From Enteractinococcus helveticum (GTDB lineage: Bacteria; Actinomycetota; Actinomycetes; Actinomycetales; Micrococcaceae): DNA of 21,792 bases. The stretch covers positions 1 to 21,792 of the forward strand of contig NZ_DYXC01000167.1 of assembly GCF_020742345.1 (NCBI RefSeq), given 5' to 3'. The notes under the pieces are model-generated. The model saw only the letters and a program-made list of their open reading frames with translations, ran no database searches and was not told the DNA's origin. Of the stretch, positions 6,901 to 14,040 are shown piece after piece (the first letter of the stretch is position 1; each line of letters opens with the position of its first letter). Both the position numbers and the translations under genes were made by a program.

Positions 6901-7851
6901 ATGGAGAGCCACCTATCGTCCCAAGACGCTGCACTAATCGATGAGTACTGTCATTATTTAGAGCACCAAATGAATCGTGCAGCTCATACCATCAAATCGT
7001 ATCGATCTGATCTGATCGGATTAGTCACTGATTTGATAGCCGAGCAGGATGAACCCATTGAAGTTTTCCGACGTGTGACATTAGACGATCTCAGAATGTG
7101 GTTGGCGCATCTTAATCGGTCCGGGATGAGTAGAACCACAATTGCTCGAAAGACTACAGCAATTCGTCAGTTCATGTCATGGTTAGTTCGCCAAGATATG
7201 CGAGACGAGAATCCTGCTGCCCGCCTAGTTGCCTCTAAACAAACGTCTCGACTACCAGGCACACTTACCCAGTCACAAATCCGGCAAATACTTGATGCCT
7301 TACACGCGCGCGTTTTCAACAAAGATGAGACCGAACTCAATCCGATTGCTCTCAGGGATCTTGCGATGGTAGAAGTGCTGTACTCTACCGGAATTCGCGT
7401 TGCGGAGTTAGAAGGACTCGACATCGGGGATATAGATTTCTCAAACGAAATGATCAAAGTAATAGGTAAAGGCAACAAGCAACGGGTTGTGCCGTTAACA
7501 TCTCCTGCAGTACAGGCGCTGAAAAAATGGTTGAGCATTGGCCGACCGTCAGTTATTGCTGACAAACCACATACTCCTGCGATTTTTCTTGGAGTTCGTG
7601 GTGGGCGCATCGGTGTGCGTCAGATACGTGAAGTGGTTAATAACATGCTGCGAGAATTAGGCGATACGTCTGCCTCAGGAGTTCACGTCCTTCGGCATAC
7701 GGCAGCTACGCATTTACTCGACGGCGGCGCCGACCTACGTTCAGTTCAGGAACTATTGGGCCATGAATCCTTGCAAACAACGCAGCTTTACACACACGTA
7801 TCAATAGAACGCTTGCGACAGGGGTATAAACAGGCACATCCGCGTGCATAG
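6901..7851 (+). CDS. xerC: Tyrosine recombinase XerC-type
   Basis: This is a tyrosine recombinase of the XerC/XerD class, which resolves chromosome dimers at dif with its partner. The 316-residue product has an N-terminal SAM-like core-binding domain (about 10-105: IDEYCHYLEHQMNRAAHTIKSYRSDL) and a C-terminal catalytic domain with the full active site: Arg166 (STGIRVAEL), Lys190 (IGKGNKQRVVPL), His262 and Arg265 (HVLRHTAATHLL), His288 (LLGHESLQTTQ) and nucleophile Tyr297. The ATG at 6901 is preferred on family length. GTG codons at 6832 and 6862 are in frame but add non-homologous residues, and the ribosome binding site is weak for all three. The gene starts 44 nt after dprA and is probably in the same operon. 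Its location and length favour housekeeping XerC over a mobile integrase. Confidence 0.92.
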   Translation: MESHLSSQDAALIDEYCHYLEHQMNRAAHTIKSYRSDLIGLVTDLIAEQDEPIEVFRRVTLDDLRMWLAHLNRSGMSRTTIARKTTAIRQFMSWLVRQDMRDENPAARLVASKQTSRLPGTLTQSQIRQILDALHARVFNKDETELNPIALRDLAMVEVLYSTGIRVAELEGLDIGDIDFSNEMIKVIGKGNKQRVVPLTSPAVQALKKWLSIGRPSVIADKPHTPAIFLGVRGGRIGVRQIREVVNNMLRELGDTSASGVHVLRHTAATHLLDGGADLRSVQELLGHESLQTTQLYTHVSIERLRQGYKQAHPRA

Positions 7852-8055
7852 GTCGCGGCTCAGCAAGGGCTTATCTATGCGTCGTTAAGTTGACGGTCCC
7901 TGCTGTGTGTCGTATTTTTGCTGCGTTACGTCATCTGTTAACGTGGTGTTGGCTATATCGATTGTCATCGGGCATAATGGTTGCTGTTAGTTCATTCGGA
8001 TCCTTGTATCCAGTGGTCGTAGGGGAAGACGTACCGCTAGTAACGGAGGATCGGA
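7852..8055 (+). other. Spacer between xerC and the DUF3145 gene
   Basis: The first part contains an imperfect stem: CAGCA(A)GGG at 7861-7869 pairs with CCCTGCTG at 7898-7905, with a smaller stem inside. A TATTTTTG follows 8-9 nt later, so it is a weak terminator candidate for xerC. The second half holds a likely promoter for the downstream gene (listed separately). I see no gene here. Confidence 0.4.
7949..7978 (+). promoter_or_regulatory. Candidate promoter of the DUF3145 gene
   Basis: TTGGCT at 7949-7954 and CATAAT at 7973-7978 are separated by 18 nt. Transcription would start near 7985 and give a leader of about 70 nt that contains the GGAGGA ribosome binding site. Confidence 0.45.
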
Positions 8056-8559
8056 ATGTCTGACATTGAAGCAAGAGGAGTACTCTACGTACACTCTGCC
8101 CCTGCAGCCCTCTGCCCACATATTGAATGGGCAGTTGGGGCTGCTTTGGGTGCACAGGAAAAGTTAGAATGGGAGCCTCAGCCGGCAGCCCCAGGCACCT
8201 ATCGTGCTGAGATCGACTGGATTGCCTCTCAGGGTAGTGGGGCTAAATTGGCCTCGTCACTTCGTGGCTGGGCACATTTGCGCTACGAAATTACTGAAGA
8301 AGCATCACTAGGATCGGACGGTTCCAGGTGGTCGCACACTCCAGAGCTGGGGATCTTCCATGCCACAACTGACGTAACCGGCAATATTATGGTCTCAGAA
8401 GACCGCATCCGCTATGCCTACGAACATGCAAACGGCGACCCGTCTGCTGTCTACCATGAGCTTTCTTTGGCTTTGGGGGAGGCCTGGGATGAAGAATTAG
8501 AACCTTTCCGGCAGGCAGCTGATGGTGCGAATGTCCGTTGGCTCCATCGGGTAGGCTAA
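8056..8559 (+). CDS. DUF3145 family protein
   Basis: This 167-residue protein belongs to a conserved actinobacterial family of unknown function, recognised by ARGVLYVHSAPAALCPHIEWAVGAALG, then LEWEPQPAAPGTYRAEIDW, GAKLASSLRGWAHLRYEITEE, LGIFHATTDVTGNIMVSEDRIR and a C-terminal LGEAWDEELEPFR. No signal peptide or membrane segment is visible. The ATG at 8056 has a strong GGAGGA at 8045-8050, 5 nt upstream. It stands alone with its own promoter and converges on the fabF end of the fatty-acid operon. Position beside fatty-acid genes is suggestive, but nothing in the sequence shows a role in lipid synthesis. Confidence 0.88.
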   Translation: MSDIEARGVLYVHSAPAALCPHIEWAVGAALGAQEKLEWEPQPAAPGTYRAEIDWIASQGSGAKLASSLRGWAHLRYEITEEASLGSDGSRWSHTPELGIFHATTDVTGNIMVSEDRIRYAYEHANGDPSAVYHELSLALGEAWDEELEPFRQAADGANVRWLHRVG

Positions 8560-8585
8560 CCCTCCACAACGATCCTTCATTAACG

Positions 8586-8621
8586 GCGAAGGTCGGTGCC
8601 CAAGCGGGAACCGACCTTCGC
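8586..8621. terminator. Bidirectional terminator between DUF3145 and fabF
   Basis: A perfect 12-bp stem, GCGAAGGTCGGT (8586-8597) with ACCGACCTTCGC (8610-8621), encloses a 12-nt loop that can form a further CCC/GGG stem. It is followed on + by TGTTTGGTTT. It lies between two convergent genes and can serve both. Confidence 0.8.
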
Positions 8622-8643
8622 TGTTTGGTTTAACTCTGTGTGT

Positions 8644-9888
8644 CTAATAACTGCGGAATGCAACAACCGCGTTGTGACCACCAAAGCCAAAGGAATTACT
8701 CATTGCGGCAATATTGCCGGAGGGCAGTTCAGCTGGCTGGCCGTGTACCACATTCAGTGGAATATCTGGATCTTGATTATCTAGGTTGATCGTGACCGGT
8801 GCCTTACGGTGGTGGATGGCAAGTACCGTCAGGATCGCTTCAATTGCACCTGATGCACCGAGTAAGTGACCCGTTTGAGACTTGGTCGCCGATACCAGAA
8901 CATTATCCAGGTGACCAGCAAAAACGGATTTCATTGCTATATATTCAGGACGGTCACCGACCGGAGTCGAGGTTGCGTGAGCATTGACGTGGAAGATTTC
9001 GTCCGTTCGTATGTCGCCTGACTCGAGAGCTGCGCGGATAGCTCGAGATGCGCCCATACCTTCTGGGTCTGGTGCAGTTATGTGGTGAGCATCAGAGGTA
9101 ACGCCAGAACCGGCAAGAACCGCGTAGATCTTTGCGCCACGCGCACGCGCATGTTCTTCAGACTCCAGTACCAGTGCACCGGCTCCTTCACCGAGTACGA
9201 AGCCGTCACGGTCGGTATCGTACGGGCGTGATGCGGCTTGTGGATCGTCATTGCGCTTTGATAGGGCCTGCATTGCGGCAAATCCCGCAATGGGCAGTGG
9301 GTGGATAGCTGCTTCGGCTCCACCGGTGATGACGACATCAGCCTGTCCAGTTTCGATCAGACGACGAGCGTTGTCCATAGCTTCTGTACCGGAAGCACAA
9401 GCTGAGACGGTGGTCAGTGCACCACCGCGTGCAGAAACATCCATGGAAATAGCTGCTGCTGCACCATTTGGCATGAGCATAGGGACGGTCATTGGTAGCA
9501 CACGACGGGGCCCACGTTCACGCAGGTTATCCCATGAATCCAATAGGGTCCAGACACCACCGATGCCGGTGCCGAATGCGATCGCAAGTCGTTCTGATTC
9601 GACCGTCGATTCATTGAGCCCAGAGTCGGCCCAGGCTTCGCGCGCTGCGACTAAGCCCATTTGTGTGGTGGGATCCATCCGACGTGCTTCGACGCGTGAG
9701 AGCACTTCGGTTGGTTTATTCGTGAGCTGCGCTGCAAAAGTTACAGGCAGGTCATATTGTTCTACCCAGTCTTCTTCTATTGGCCGCGCACCAGAGGTAC
9801 CTGCCAGGGCGTTTGCCCACATGGTGTCTACGTCGCCACCGATTGGGGATGTAGCGCCAAGACCGGTAATTACGGCTTTACGGGTCAT
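8644..9888 (-). CDS. fabF: Beta-ketoacyl-ACP synthase II (FabF)
   Basis: FabF is the elongation condensing enzyme of type II fatty acid synthesis; it joins malonyl-ACP to the growing acyl-ACP. The 414-residue product shows the thiolase-fold triad: Cys164 (TTVSACASGTEAM), His304 (VNAHATSTPVGD) and His341 (KSQTGHLLGASGAIE), plus the closing NSFGFGGHNAVVAF. The start is placed at the ATG at 9888, with GAGG 8 nt upstream. A TTG two codons earlier (9894) is too close to that site. It is the last gene of the aceE-fab gene string and lies 137 nt after acpP, with two inverted repeats in the gap. It could be read from its own promoter as well. Confidence 0.95.
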   Translation of the reverse strand: MTRKAVITGLGATSPIGGDVDTMWANALAGTSGARPIEEDWVEQYDLPVTFAAQLTNKPTEVLSRVEARRMDPTTQMGLVAAREAWADSGLNESTVESERLAIAFGTGIGGVWTLLDSWDNLRERGPRRVLPMTVPMLMPNGAAAAISMDVSARGGALTTVSACASGTEAMDNARRLIETGQADVVITGGAEAAIHPLPIAGFAAMQALSKRNDDPQAASRPYDTDRDGFVLGEGAGALVLESEEHARARGAKIYAVLAGSGVTSDAHHITAPDPEGMGASRAIRAALESGDIRTDEIFHVNAHATSTPVGDRPEYIAMKSVFAGHLDNVLVSATKSQTGHLLGASGAIEAILTVLAIHHRKAPVTINLDNQDPDIPLNVVHGQPAELPSGNIAAMSNSFGFGGHNAVVAFRSY

Positions 9889-9907
9889 ATCCAATGCCTC
9901 GATTAAT

Positions 9908-9919
9908 TGTTGGCCAACA
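9908..9919. repeat. 12-bp perfect palindrome upstream of fabF
   Basis: TGTTGGCCAACA is self-complementary and ends 19 nt before the fabF start codon. It may be an operator half, or chance. No protein can be assigned to it. Confidence 0.3.
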
Positions 9920-9966
9920 GTGCGGCCAGGGTTTTAGAGTTTTCGTGAAGTCGCCGGCGGCCTAGC

Positions 9967-9988
9967 GGGCCGGGAAAGTTCCCGGCCC
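9967..9988. promoter_or_regulatory. GC-rich hairpin in the acpP-fabF spacer
   Basis: GGGCCGGGAA-N2-TTCCCGGCCC has a perfect 10-bp stem. No T-run follows on the minus strand, so it is not a standard intrinsic terminator. It may be an mRNA stability or processing element that sets acpP above fabF in expression. Confidence 0.5.
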
Positions 9989-10025
9989 ACCGCTCATGGC
10001 GGACTGTAATGTCCGACTTCTACCG

Positions 10026-10268
10026 TTAGGAAGCGTTCGCGATGAAGTCGACAGCATCCTGAACGGTCTTGAGGTTTTTGACTTCTTCGTCAGGGATTTT
10101 TACGTCGAATTTTTCTTCGGCGTTGACGACAATGGTCATCATCGAGATTGAGTCGATGTCGAGGTCGTCGGTGAAGTTTTTGTCCAGCTGGACTTCTTCA
10201 GTCTCCAGACCGGTTTCTTCGTTGACGATTTCGGCTAGGCCGGAGAGGATTTCGTCTTTGTTAGCCAT
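10026..10268 (-). CDS. acpP: Acyl carrier protein
   Basis: ACP is the small acidic carrier that holds the growing acyl chain on 4'-phosphopantetheine. The 80-residue product has the four-helix ACP pattern with the attachment site DDLDIDSISMM, in which Ser40 is modified. The rest is typical: LAEIVNEETGLETEEVQLDKNF before it and EEKFDVKIPDEEVKNLKTVQDAVDFI after. The usual DSLD/DSLS reads DSIS here, as in several actinobacterial ACPs. The ATG at 10268 has a strong AAGGAG (complement of 10275-10280) 6 nt upstream, which fits the high expression of ACP. It lies 83 nt after fabH. Confidence 0.97.
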   Translation of the reverse strand: MANKDEILSGLAEIVNEETGLETEEVQLDKNFTDDLDIDSISMMTIVVNAEEKFDVKIPDEEVKNLKTVQDAVDFIANAS

Positions 10269-10351
10269 GAGCAGCTCCTTGTAAGTAGGCGTGCAAGAAG
10301 GATCTTTGCACTATTTCGGACTATGTTGTGGTCAGAACAGATTGTGCCGAC

Positions 10352-11410
10352 TTAGGGAAGACGTACAACCTGGGCGCCGTAGACCAGCCCGGCGCCGAAA
10401 CCAATTTGAAGAGCCAAACCACCAGATAGTTCTGGTTGTTCTTCTAATAAGCGGTGCATTGCCAGTGGAATTGAGGCCGCTGAAGTATTGCCCGCATCTG
10501 CAATATCGCGTCCAATGGCAACGTGGTCTGGAAGTTTGAGTTGTTTGGCGAACTCGTCGATGATGCGCATATTCGCCTGGTGGGGCAGGAATGCAGCAAG
10601 ATCTTCTGCCTCTACGCCGGCGTTCGCTAAAGTCTGTTTGGCTACTTTAGCCATTTCCCACACGGCCCAGCGAAAGACTGATGGGCCCTCTTGACGCAGA
10701 GTCGGCCATACGCTGCCTTGACTACCAGGCTCAACGATTGCAGTTGCATCTCCGGTTCGTTCGACTTCCTGAATGATATTTCGCATTTCGATGCTGGAGC
10801 GAGTCATGCGAATCATGTCCCAGTCTTCGCCTTTGGAACCCCAGGTGGATTTGGAGATACCCGGTTCCTCGGAAGCCCCAACGACAACAGCTCCGGCACC
10901 ATCACCGAGAAGGAACGAAATCGAGCGGTCGGTGGGATCCACGAAGTCGGAGAGTTTTTCGGCACCAATGACCAAAACATAGTCGGCCATACCGGAACGA
11001 ACCAAGGAGTCTGCTTGCGCAACGCCGTAGCAGTAGCCCGCGCATGCTGCTGAAATGTCATAAGCGGGTACGTGAATTCCTAGCTCTCCTGCGATGACTG
11101 CAGCAGCTGAGCCGGTGGGGTATGGGAAGGTTACCGTGGCAACAATGACAGCGCCGATATTGGCCGCTTCGAGACCTGCTCGTTCAATCGCCTGTTGTCC
11201 TGCTGCCAGAGCCATGTCAGTCAAGCTGGTCTCAGCATCTGCGCGCTGGCGAGTGACGATACCGGTGCGTTGGCGAATCCATTCATCGGAAGAATCGATT
11301 GGTCCTGCCAGATCATCATTCGTGACGCGCTTAGACGGACGATAACCGCCAACAGCTAGAATTCGGCTAGCCGTATTTGTGGTGTACTGATTTAACGTTG
11401 CTGTGGACAC
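10352..11410 (-). CDS. fabH: Beta-ketoacyl-ACP synthase III (FabH)
   Basis: FabH starts fatty acid synthesis by condensing an acyl-CoA with malonyl-ACP; in many Gram-positive bacteria it prefers branched acyl-CoA primers. The 352-residue product carries the catalytic triad Cys123 (DISAACAGYCYG), His277 (FLPHQANMRIID) and Asn308 (IADAGNTSAASIPLAM), plus GDGAGAVVVG. It has about 13 extra N-terminal residues compared with E. coli FabH and a somewhat long loop around residues 195-240. Start is GTG at 11410 with AAGG 6 nt upstream; this ribosome binding site overlaps the fabD stop (TAAGG), so translation is probably coupled. Confidence 0.96.
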   Translation of the reverse strand: MSTATLNQYTTNTASRILAVGGYRPSKRVTNDDLAGPIDSSDEWIRQRTGIVTRQRADAETSLTDMALAAGQQAIERAGLEAANIGAVIVATVTFPYPTGSAAAVIAGELGIHVPAYDISAACAGYCYGVAQADSLVRSGMADYVLVIGAEKLSDFVDPTDRSISFLLGDGAGAVVVGASEEPGISKSTWGSKGEDWDMIRMTRSSIEMRNIIQEVERTGDATAIVEPGSQGSVWPTLRQEGPSVFRWAVWEMAKVAKQTLANAGVEAEDLAAFLPHQANMRIIDEFAKQLKLPDHVAIGRDIADAGNTSAASIPLAMHRLLEEQPELSGGLALQIGFGAGLVYGAQVVRLP

Positions 11411-11418
11411 AAAAAACC

Positions 11419-12354
11419 TTACGCTGAGATGGTCTGGGTATGTTCGGCAATGAACTGTTGGGCTTTTTCAAGATCCCCAGGGGTCTTGATTGCAAGCGTC
11501 TTGACGCCTTTCATAGCGCGGCGTGCAATGCCGGTCAGGGTACCGCCCGGCAAAAGTTCGATGACGCCTGTGACACCTTCATCAACCATGGTCTGCTGGC
11601 ATAGATCCCAGCGAACAGGTGAAGTGACTTGACTGATGAGACGGTGTAGAAATTCTTGGCCTGATGTTACCAACGTGCCATCCTTGTTGGAGGCCACAGC
11701 CACTACAGGATCTTGGGTGATGAGTCCTTGAGCAAACGCTTCAAGTTCCGCAACCGCTGGTTCCATATATTGAGTGTGAAATGCTCCTGCGACCTTGAGC
11801 TCAATTACGCGGGTCTTTTCCATCGGGTTTTCGGCAAGCGCTGCTAGAGCTTTTTTGGAGCCTGCAGCAACGACTTGGCTTCCACCGTTGACGTTTGCCG
11901 GTGTGATGCCGTGCTCTTCCAGATATGAAATAACTTCGTCCTGGTCACCACCTAGGACTGCTGCCATACCCGTGGGTTCTATTGCCGCGGCGGCAGCCAT
12001 GCCTTGTGCCCGTACCCGAACGAATTCTAGTGCCTCAATGGGGGAAAGCACTCCAGCCAGTCCGGCTGCGGTGATTTCTCCGACCGAGTGCCCGGCAGTC
12101 ATCCAGGAAGTTGTGTCGAGTTTCTCGACTTCGAGGGCTTGAGCTGCCAGGAGTCCGGCTGCCACGATCAGCGGTTGAGCTACCGCAGTATCTTTGATTG
12201 TCTCTTCATCAGAAGTCGTTCCGTGGGTTGCAAGATCGACGCCAGTGGCTTCTGACCATTGGTTGAGGGTTTCAGAGATACCGGGCAGTTCGAGCCACGG
12301 TTCCAGAAAGCCTGGAGTCTGAGAGCCCTGTCCCGGGCACACGATTGCGAGCAT
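11419..12354 (-). CDS. fabD: Malonyl-CoA:ACP transacylase (FabD)
   Basis: FabD moves malonyl groups from CoA to ACP and supplies the extender unit for fatty acid synthesis. The 311-residue form starts MLAIVCPGQGSQTPGF, as in related actinobacteria. Active-site features are GQGSQ (7-12), Gln60 region VAQP, nucleophile Ser90 in AGHSVGE, and His193 in GAFHTQYM. The ATG at 12354 is chosen because GGAAGAG (complement of 12363-12369) lies 8 nt upstream. The upstream ATG at 12384 would add 10 non-family residues and has no ribosome binding site. It is the first gene of the fabD-fabH-acpP-fabF unit, preceded by a candidate regulated promoter. Confidence 0.95.
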   Translation of the reverse strand: MLAIVCPGQGSQTPGFLEPWLELPGISETLNQWSEATGVDLATHGTTSDEETIKDTAVAQPLIVAAGLLAAQALEVEKLDTTSWMTAGHSVGEITAAGLAGVLSPIEALEFVRVRAQGMAAAAAIEPTGMAAVLGGDQDEVISYLEEHGITPANVNGGSQVVAAGSKKALAALAENPMEKTRVIELKVAGAFHTQYMEPAVAELEAFAQGLITQDPVVAVASNKDGTLVTSGQEFLHRLISQVTSPVRWDLCQQTMVDEGVTGVIELLPGGTLTGIARRAMKGVKTLAIKTPGDLEKAQQFIAEHTQTISA

Positions 12355-12405
12355 AGATTCAACTCTTCCAAATTCTTCGGACATAACCAGTCAAGCTAGC
12401 CCACG

Positions 12406-12438
12406 AGTATACCGAATGTTTTTGTAGGTTTCCTACAA
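12406..12438 (-). promoter_or_regulatory. Candidate regulated fabD promoter with palindromic operator
   Basis: On the minus strand a good -10, TATACT (complement of 12406-12411), lacks a proper -35 at 17 nt. In its place is a perfect palindrome TTGTAGG-N3-CCTACAA (12422-12438), centred about 31 bp before the predicted start of transcription near 12399. A weak -35 replaced by an operator suggests activator dependence; a repressor that blocks the -35 is the alternative. The adjacent PucR-type gene is the obvious candidate ligand-responsive factor. In Streptomyces the PucR-type FasR is reported to activate the fabDHPF promoter. Confidence 0.6.
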
Positions 12439-12477
12439 CGACAATTGGAGTTCACTCAAAGGTGTTCTTGTTTCTGG

Positions 12478-13689
12478 TCATTGTTGTGGCTGGTTTAAGA
12501 CCGTATCAAGTCTACCCGTCATGAGTGCTACTTGTAGGACATATGCATCTCTTGGCGATGTTGGATCCCATCCGGTCAGCTCAGCGACGCGCTTGAGTCG
12601 ATAACGCACAGTGTTGGCGTGAATGAATAATTGACGTGCTGTGGCCTCTAATGACCCTCCCGTTGTCGTGTAGACATCGACAGTCTCTAGCAGAGAATGT
12701 CCCGCACGCGATAGTGGCCGATACACTTGACTGGTTAGCGCTGCTCGCGCAACGGTATCGCCATTTAAAGCCCGTTCCGGTAAAAGTTCTGAAGCAGCTA
12801 CTGGCCGTGGAGCAGCGGGCCAAGCCGGAGCCGCGGAAAATCCTTCAAGAGCTTCCTGCGCAGAGCTGGGTGCATCGACCAATGAGTCAACTATCCGGCC
12901 ATAGACAATAGGGCCCTCACCAAATCCACGTTGAATGGTCCTCGTGTCGGCTTCAACATCATTGACATCCCCCAGAACAATGACGAGCCGATCTGAAAGG
13001 ACACCAATAAGAATTTCTAGATCGGCACGCGTAGCGATTTCGCGAAGCTTGGCAACCAATTGAGGTTCCTCAAGTTGATCTGGTTGGCCAACCATGACTG
13101 TAATGCCGCGGTTTGCTTTCCAACCAGTTGCTGCCGCTCGTGACCGTATCTCATCTGCGCGGTCTCCTGCCAGGATGGAATCTAATAAAAGCGCTTCCAA
13201 TCTGGCGTCCCAGGAACCCCTGGTTTCAGCAGCGCGAGCATAGACTTCTGCAAGAGCGAACGCGATCTCTCGAGAATAGAACACCACTGCATACCGTGCG
13301 GCTGCTTTATCAGGTTCCGCAACGATCGCTGGTAGCTGGGTTTCAACCACCTGAAGGACTGTGCGGAGCAGCTGTACCGCCTGTTGCAGAGACACGGTAC
13401 GAGAGAGCTCCGTTGGTGCATTGCCGAACACCGAATGCAGTACTCCAGAGACTGAGGTCTTCACGGTGTTCTCGCTATGTTCGAACCAATCAGCGAAAGT
13501 CGTGAGCCCTTGTTGTGCAATTTCTCCCAAACTTGCTCGTTGGCTCGCTGGCAAATCGCGATACCAGGGTAGTGAAGTGTTGAGCTGATGTAAGACCGCG
13601 GTTTTGAGCTCACCAAGATGGGCACGCACCGCGGCTTTTGCTTCGGCGGAGACCGGCCTAGGAATTTTGGCAGACCAACTGTTCTTCAC
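12478..13689 (-). CDS. fasR: PucR-type transcriptional regulator, FasR-like
   Basis: This 403-residue protein has the layout of the PucR/CdaR family: a long N-terminal sensory region without a recognised enzyme motif, a GGDEF-like central region (about 200-290: GITVMVGQP...RLVIVLGDV), and a C-terminal PucR helix-turn-helix at about 346-375 (SLEATARQLFIHANTVRYRLKRV). In Streptomyces a regulator of this type (FasR) encoded next to fabD activates the fabDHPF operon, and Mycobacterium has a homologue between aceE and fabD. That matches this position exactly and supports a role in fatty-acid gene control; the effector is not visible. Start is GTG at 13689 with GGAGG 11 nt upstream. The gap to fabD is 123 nt and contains the candidate operator. 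Confidence 0.85.
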   Translation of the reverse strand: MKNSWSAKIPRPVSAEAKAAVRAHLGELKTAVLHQLNTSLPWYRDLPASQRASLGEIAQQGLTTFADWFEHSENTVKTSVSGVLHSVFGNAPTELSRTVSLQQAVQLLRTVLQVVETQLPAIVAEPDKAAARYAVVFYSREIAFALAEVYARAAETRGSWDARLEALLLDSILAGDRADEIRSRAAATGWKANRGITVMVGQPDQLEEPQLVAKLREIATRADLEILIGVLSDRLVIVLGDVNDVEADTRTIQRGFGEGPIVYGRIVDSLVDAPSSAQEALEGFSAAPAWPAAPRPVAASELLPERALNGDTVARAALTSQVYRPLSRAGHSLLETVDVYTTTGGSLEATARQLFIHANTVRYRLKRVAELTGWDPTSPRDAYVLQVALMTGRLDTVLNQPQQ

Positions 13690-14040
13690 TTATTTGGCAA
13701 CCTCCGACTATCTGGGATCGATTTTGTGTACATCGCCTAGAAAAATTATTGGGGATTGCTCAGGTATCGAGTATTGCAGACATTTCTATATCCTCTGCAA
13801 CCGGGTCAGGTAATAGGAGATTGCAGGACTTTCCACAGTAGCCGTTACTACTGGAACAATCGCCGGTCTGTGAATAAGGCCGGCAACTTGGACCGTGTAC
13901 TTGTGCCTGCAACGCGAGAAGAATGATTAACCACCACATTATCGTAGCTCAGCTCATAGCACTCTGCACTGTTAAACATTCTGGCTGCTGGAGTGAACCA
14001 GCAGCCAGAATGAGCTCGTTATGAAGGCTCAGGTGCGAGG
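13690..14040 (-). other. aceE-fasR intergenic region
   Basis: This 351-bp stretch holds the aceE terminator at its right end (listed separately) and, near 13697, the ribosome binding site of the regulator gene. I expect the regulator's promoter here, but no -35/-10 pair is convincing. TTGCAG and AATACT on the minus strand are 19 nt apart and only weakly match. No gene is visible on either strand. Confidence 0.5.
13978..14011 (-). terminator. Terminator downstream of aceE
   Basis: A perfect 14-bp stem, ATTCTGGCTGCTGG (13978-13991) with CCAGCAGCCAGAAT (13998-14011), has a 6-nt loop. On the minus strand it is followed by GTTTAAC, a short T-rich tract. It begins 30 bp after the aceE stop codon and should separate aceE from the regulator. 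Confidence 0.75.

Noticed and set aside
6901..7851. Integrase of a mobile element
   Set aside because: Length, operon position after dprA and lack of mobile neighbours fit housekeeping XerC.
9251..9937. 228-codon open frame on + opposite fabF
   Set aside because: It is antisense to a clear FabF and has low-complexity Ser/Ala/Arg composition typical of a shadow frame.
12355..12384. Longer FabD from the ATG at 12384
   Set aside because: No ribosome binding site there. The family N-terminus begins at the internal ATG at 12354, which has GGAAGAG upstream.
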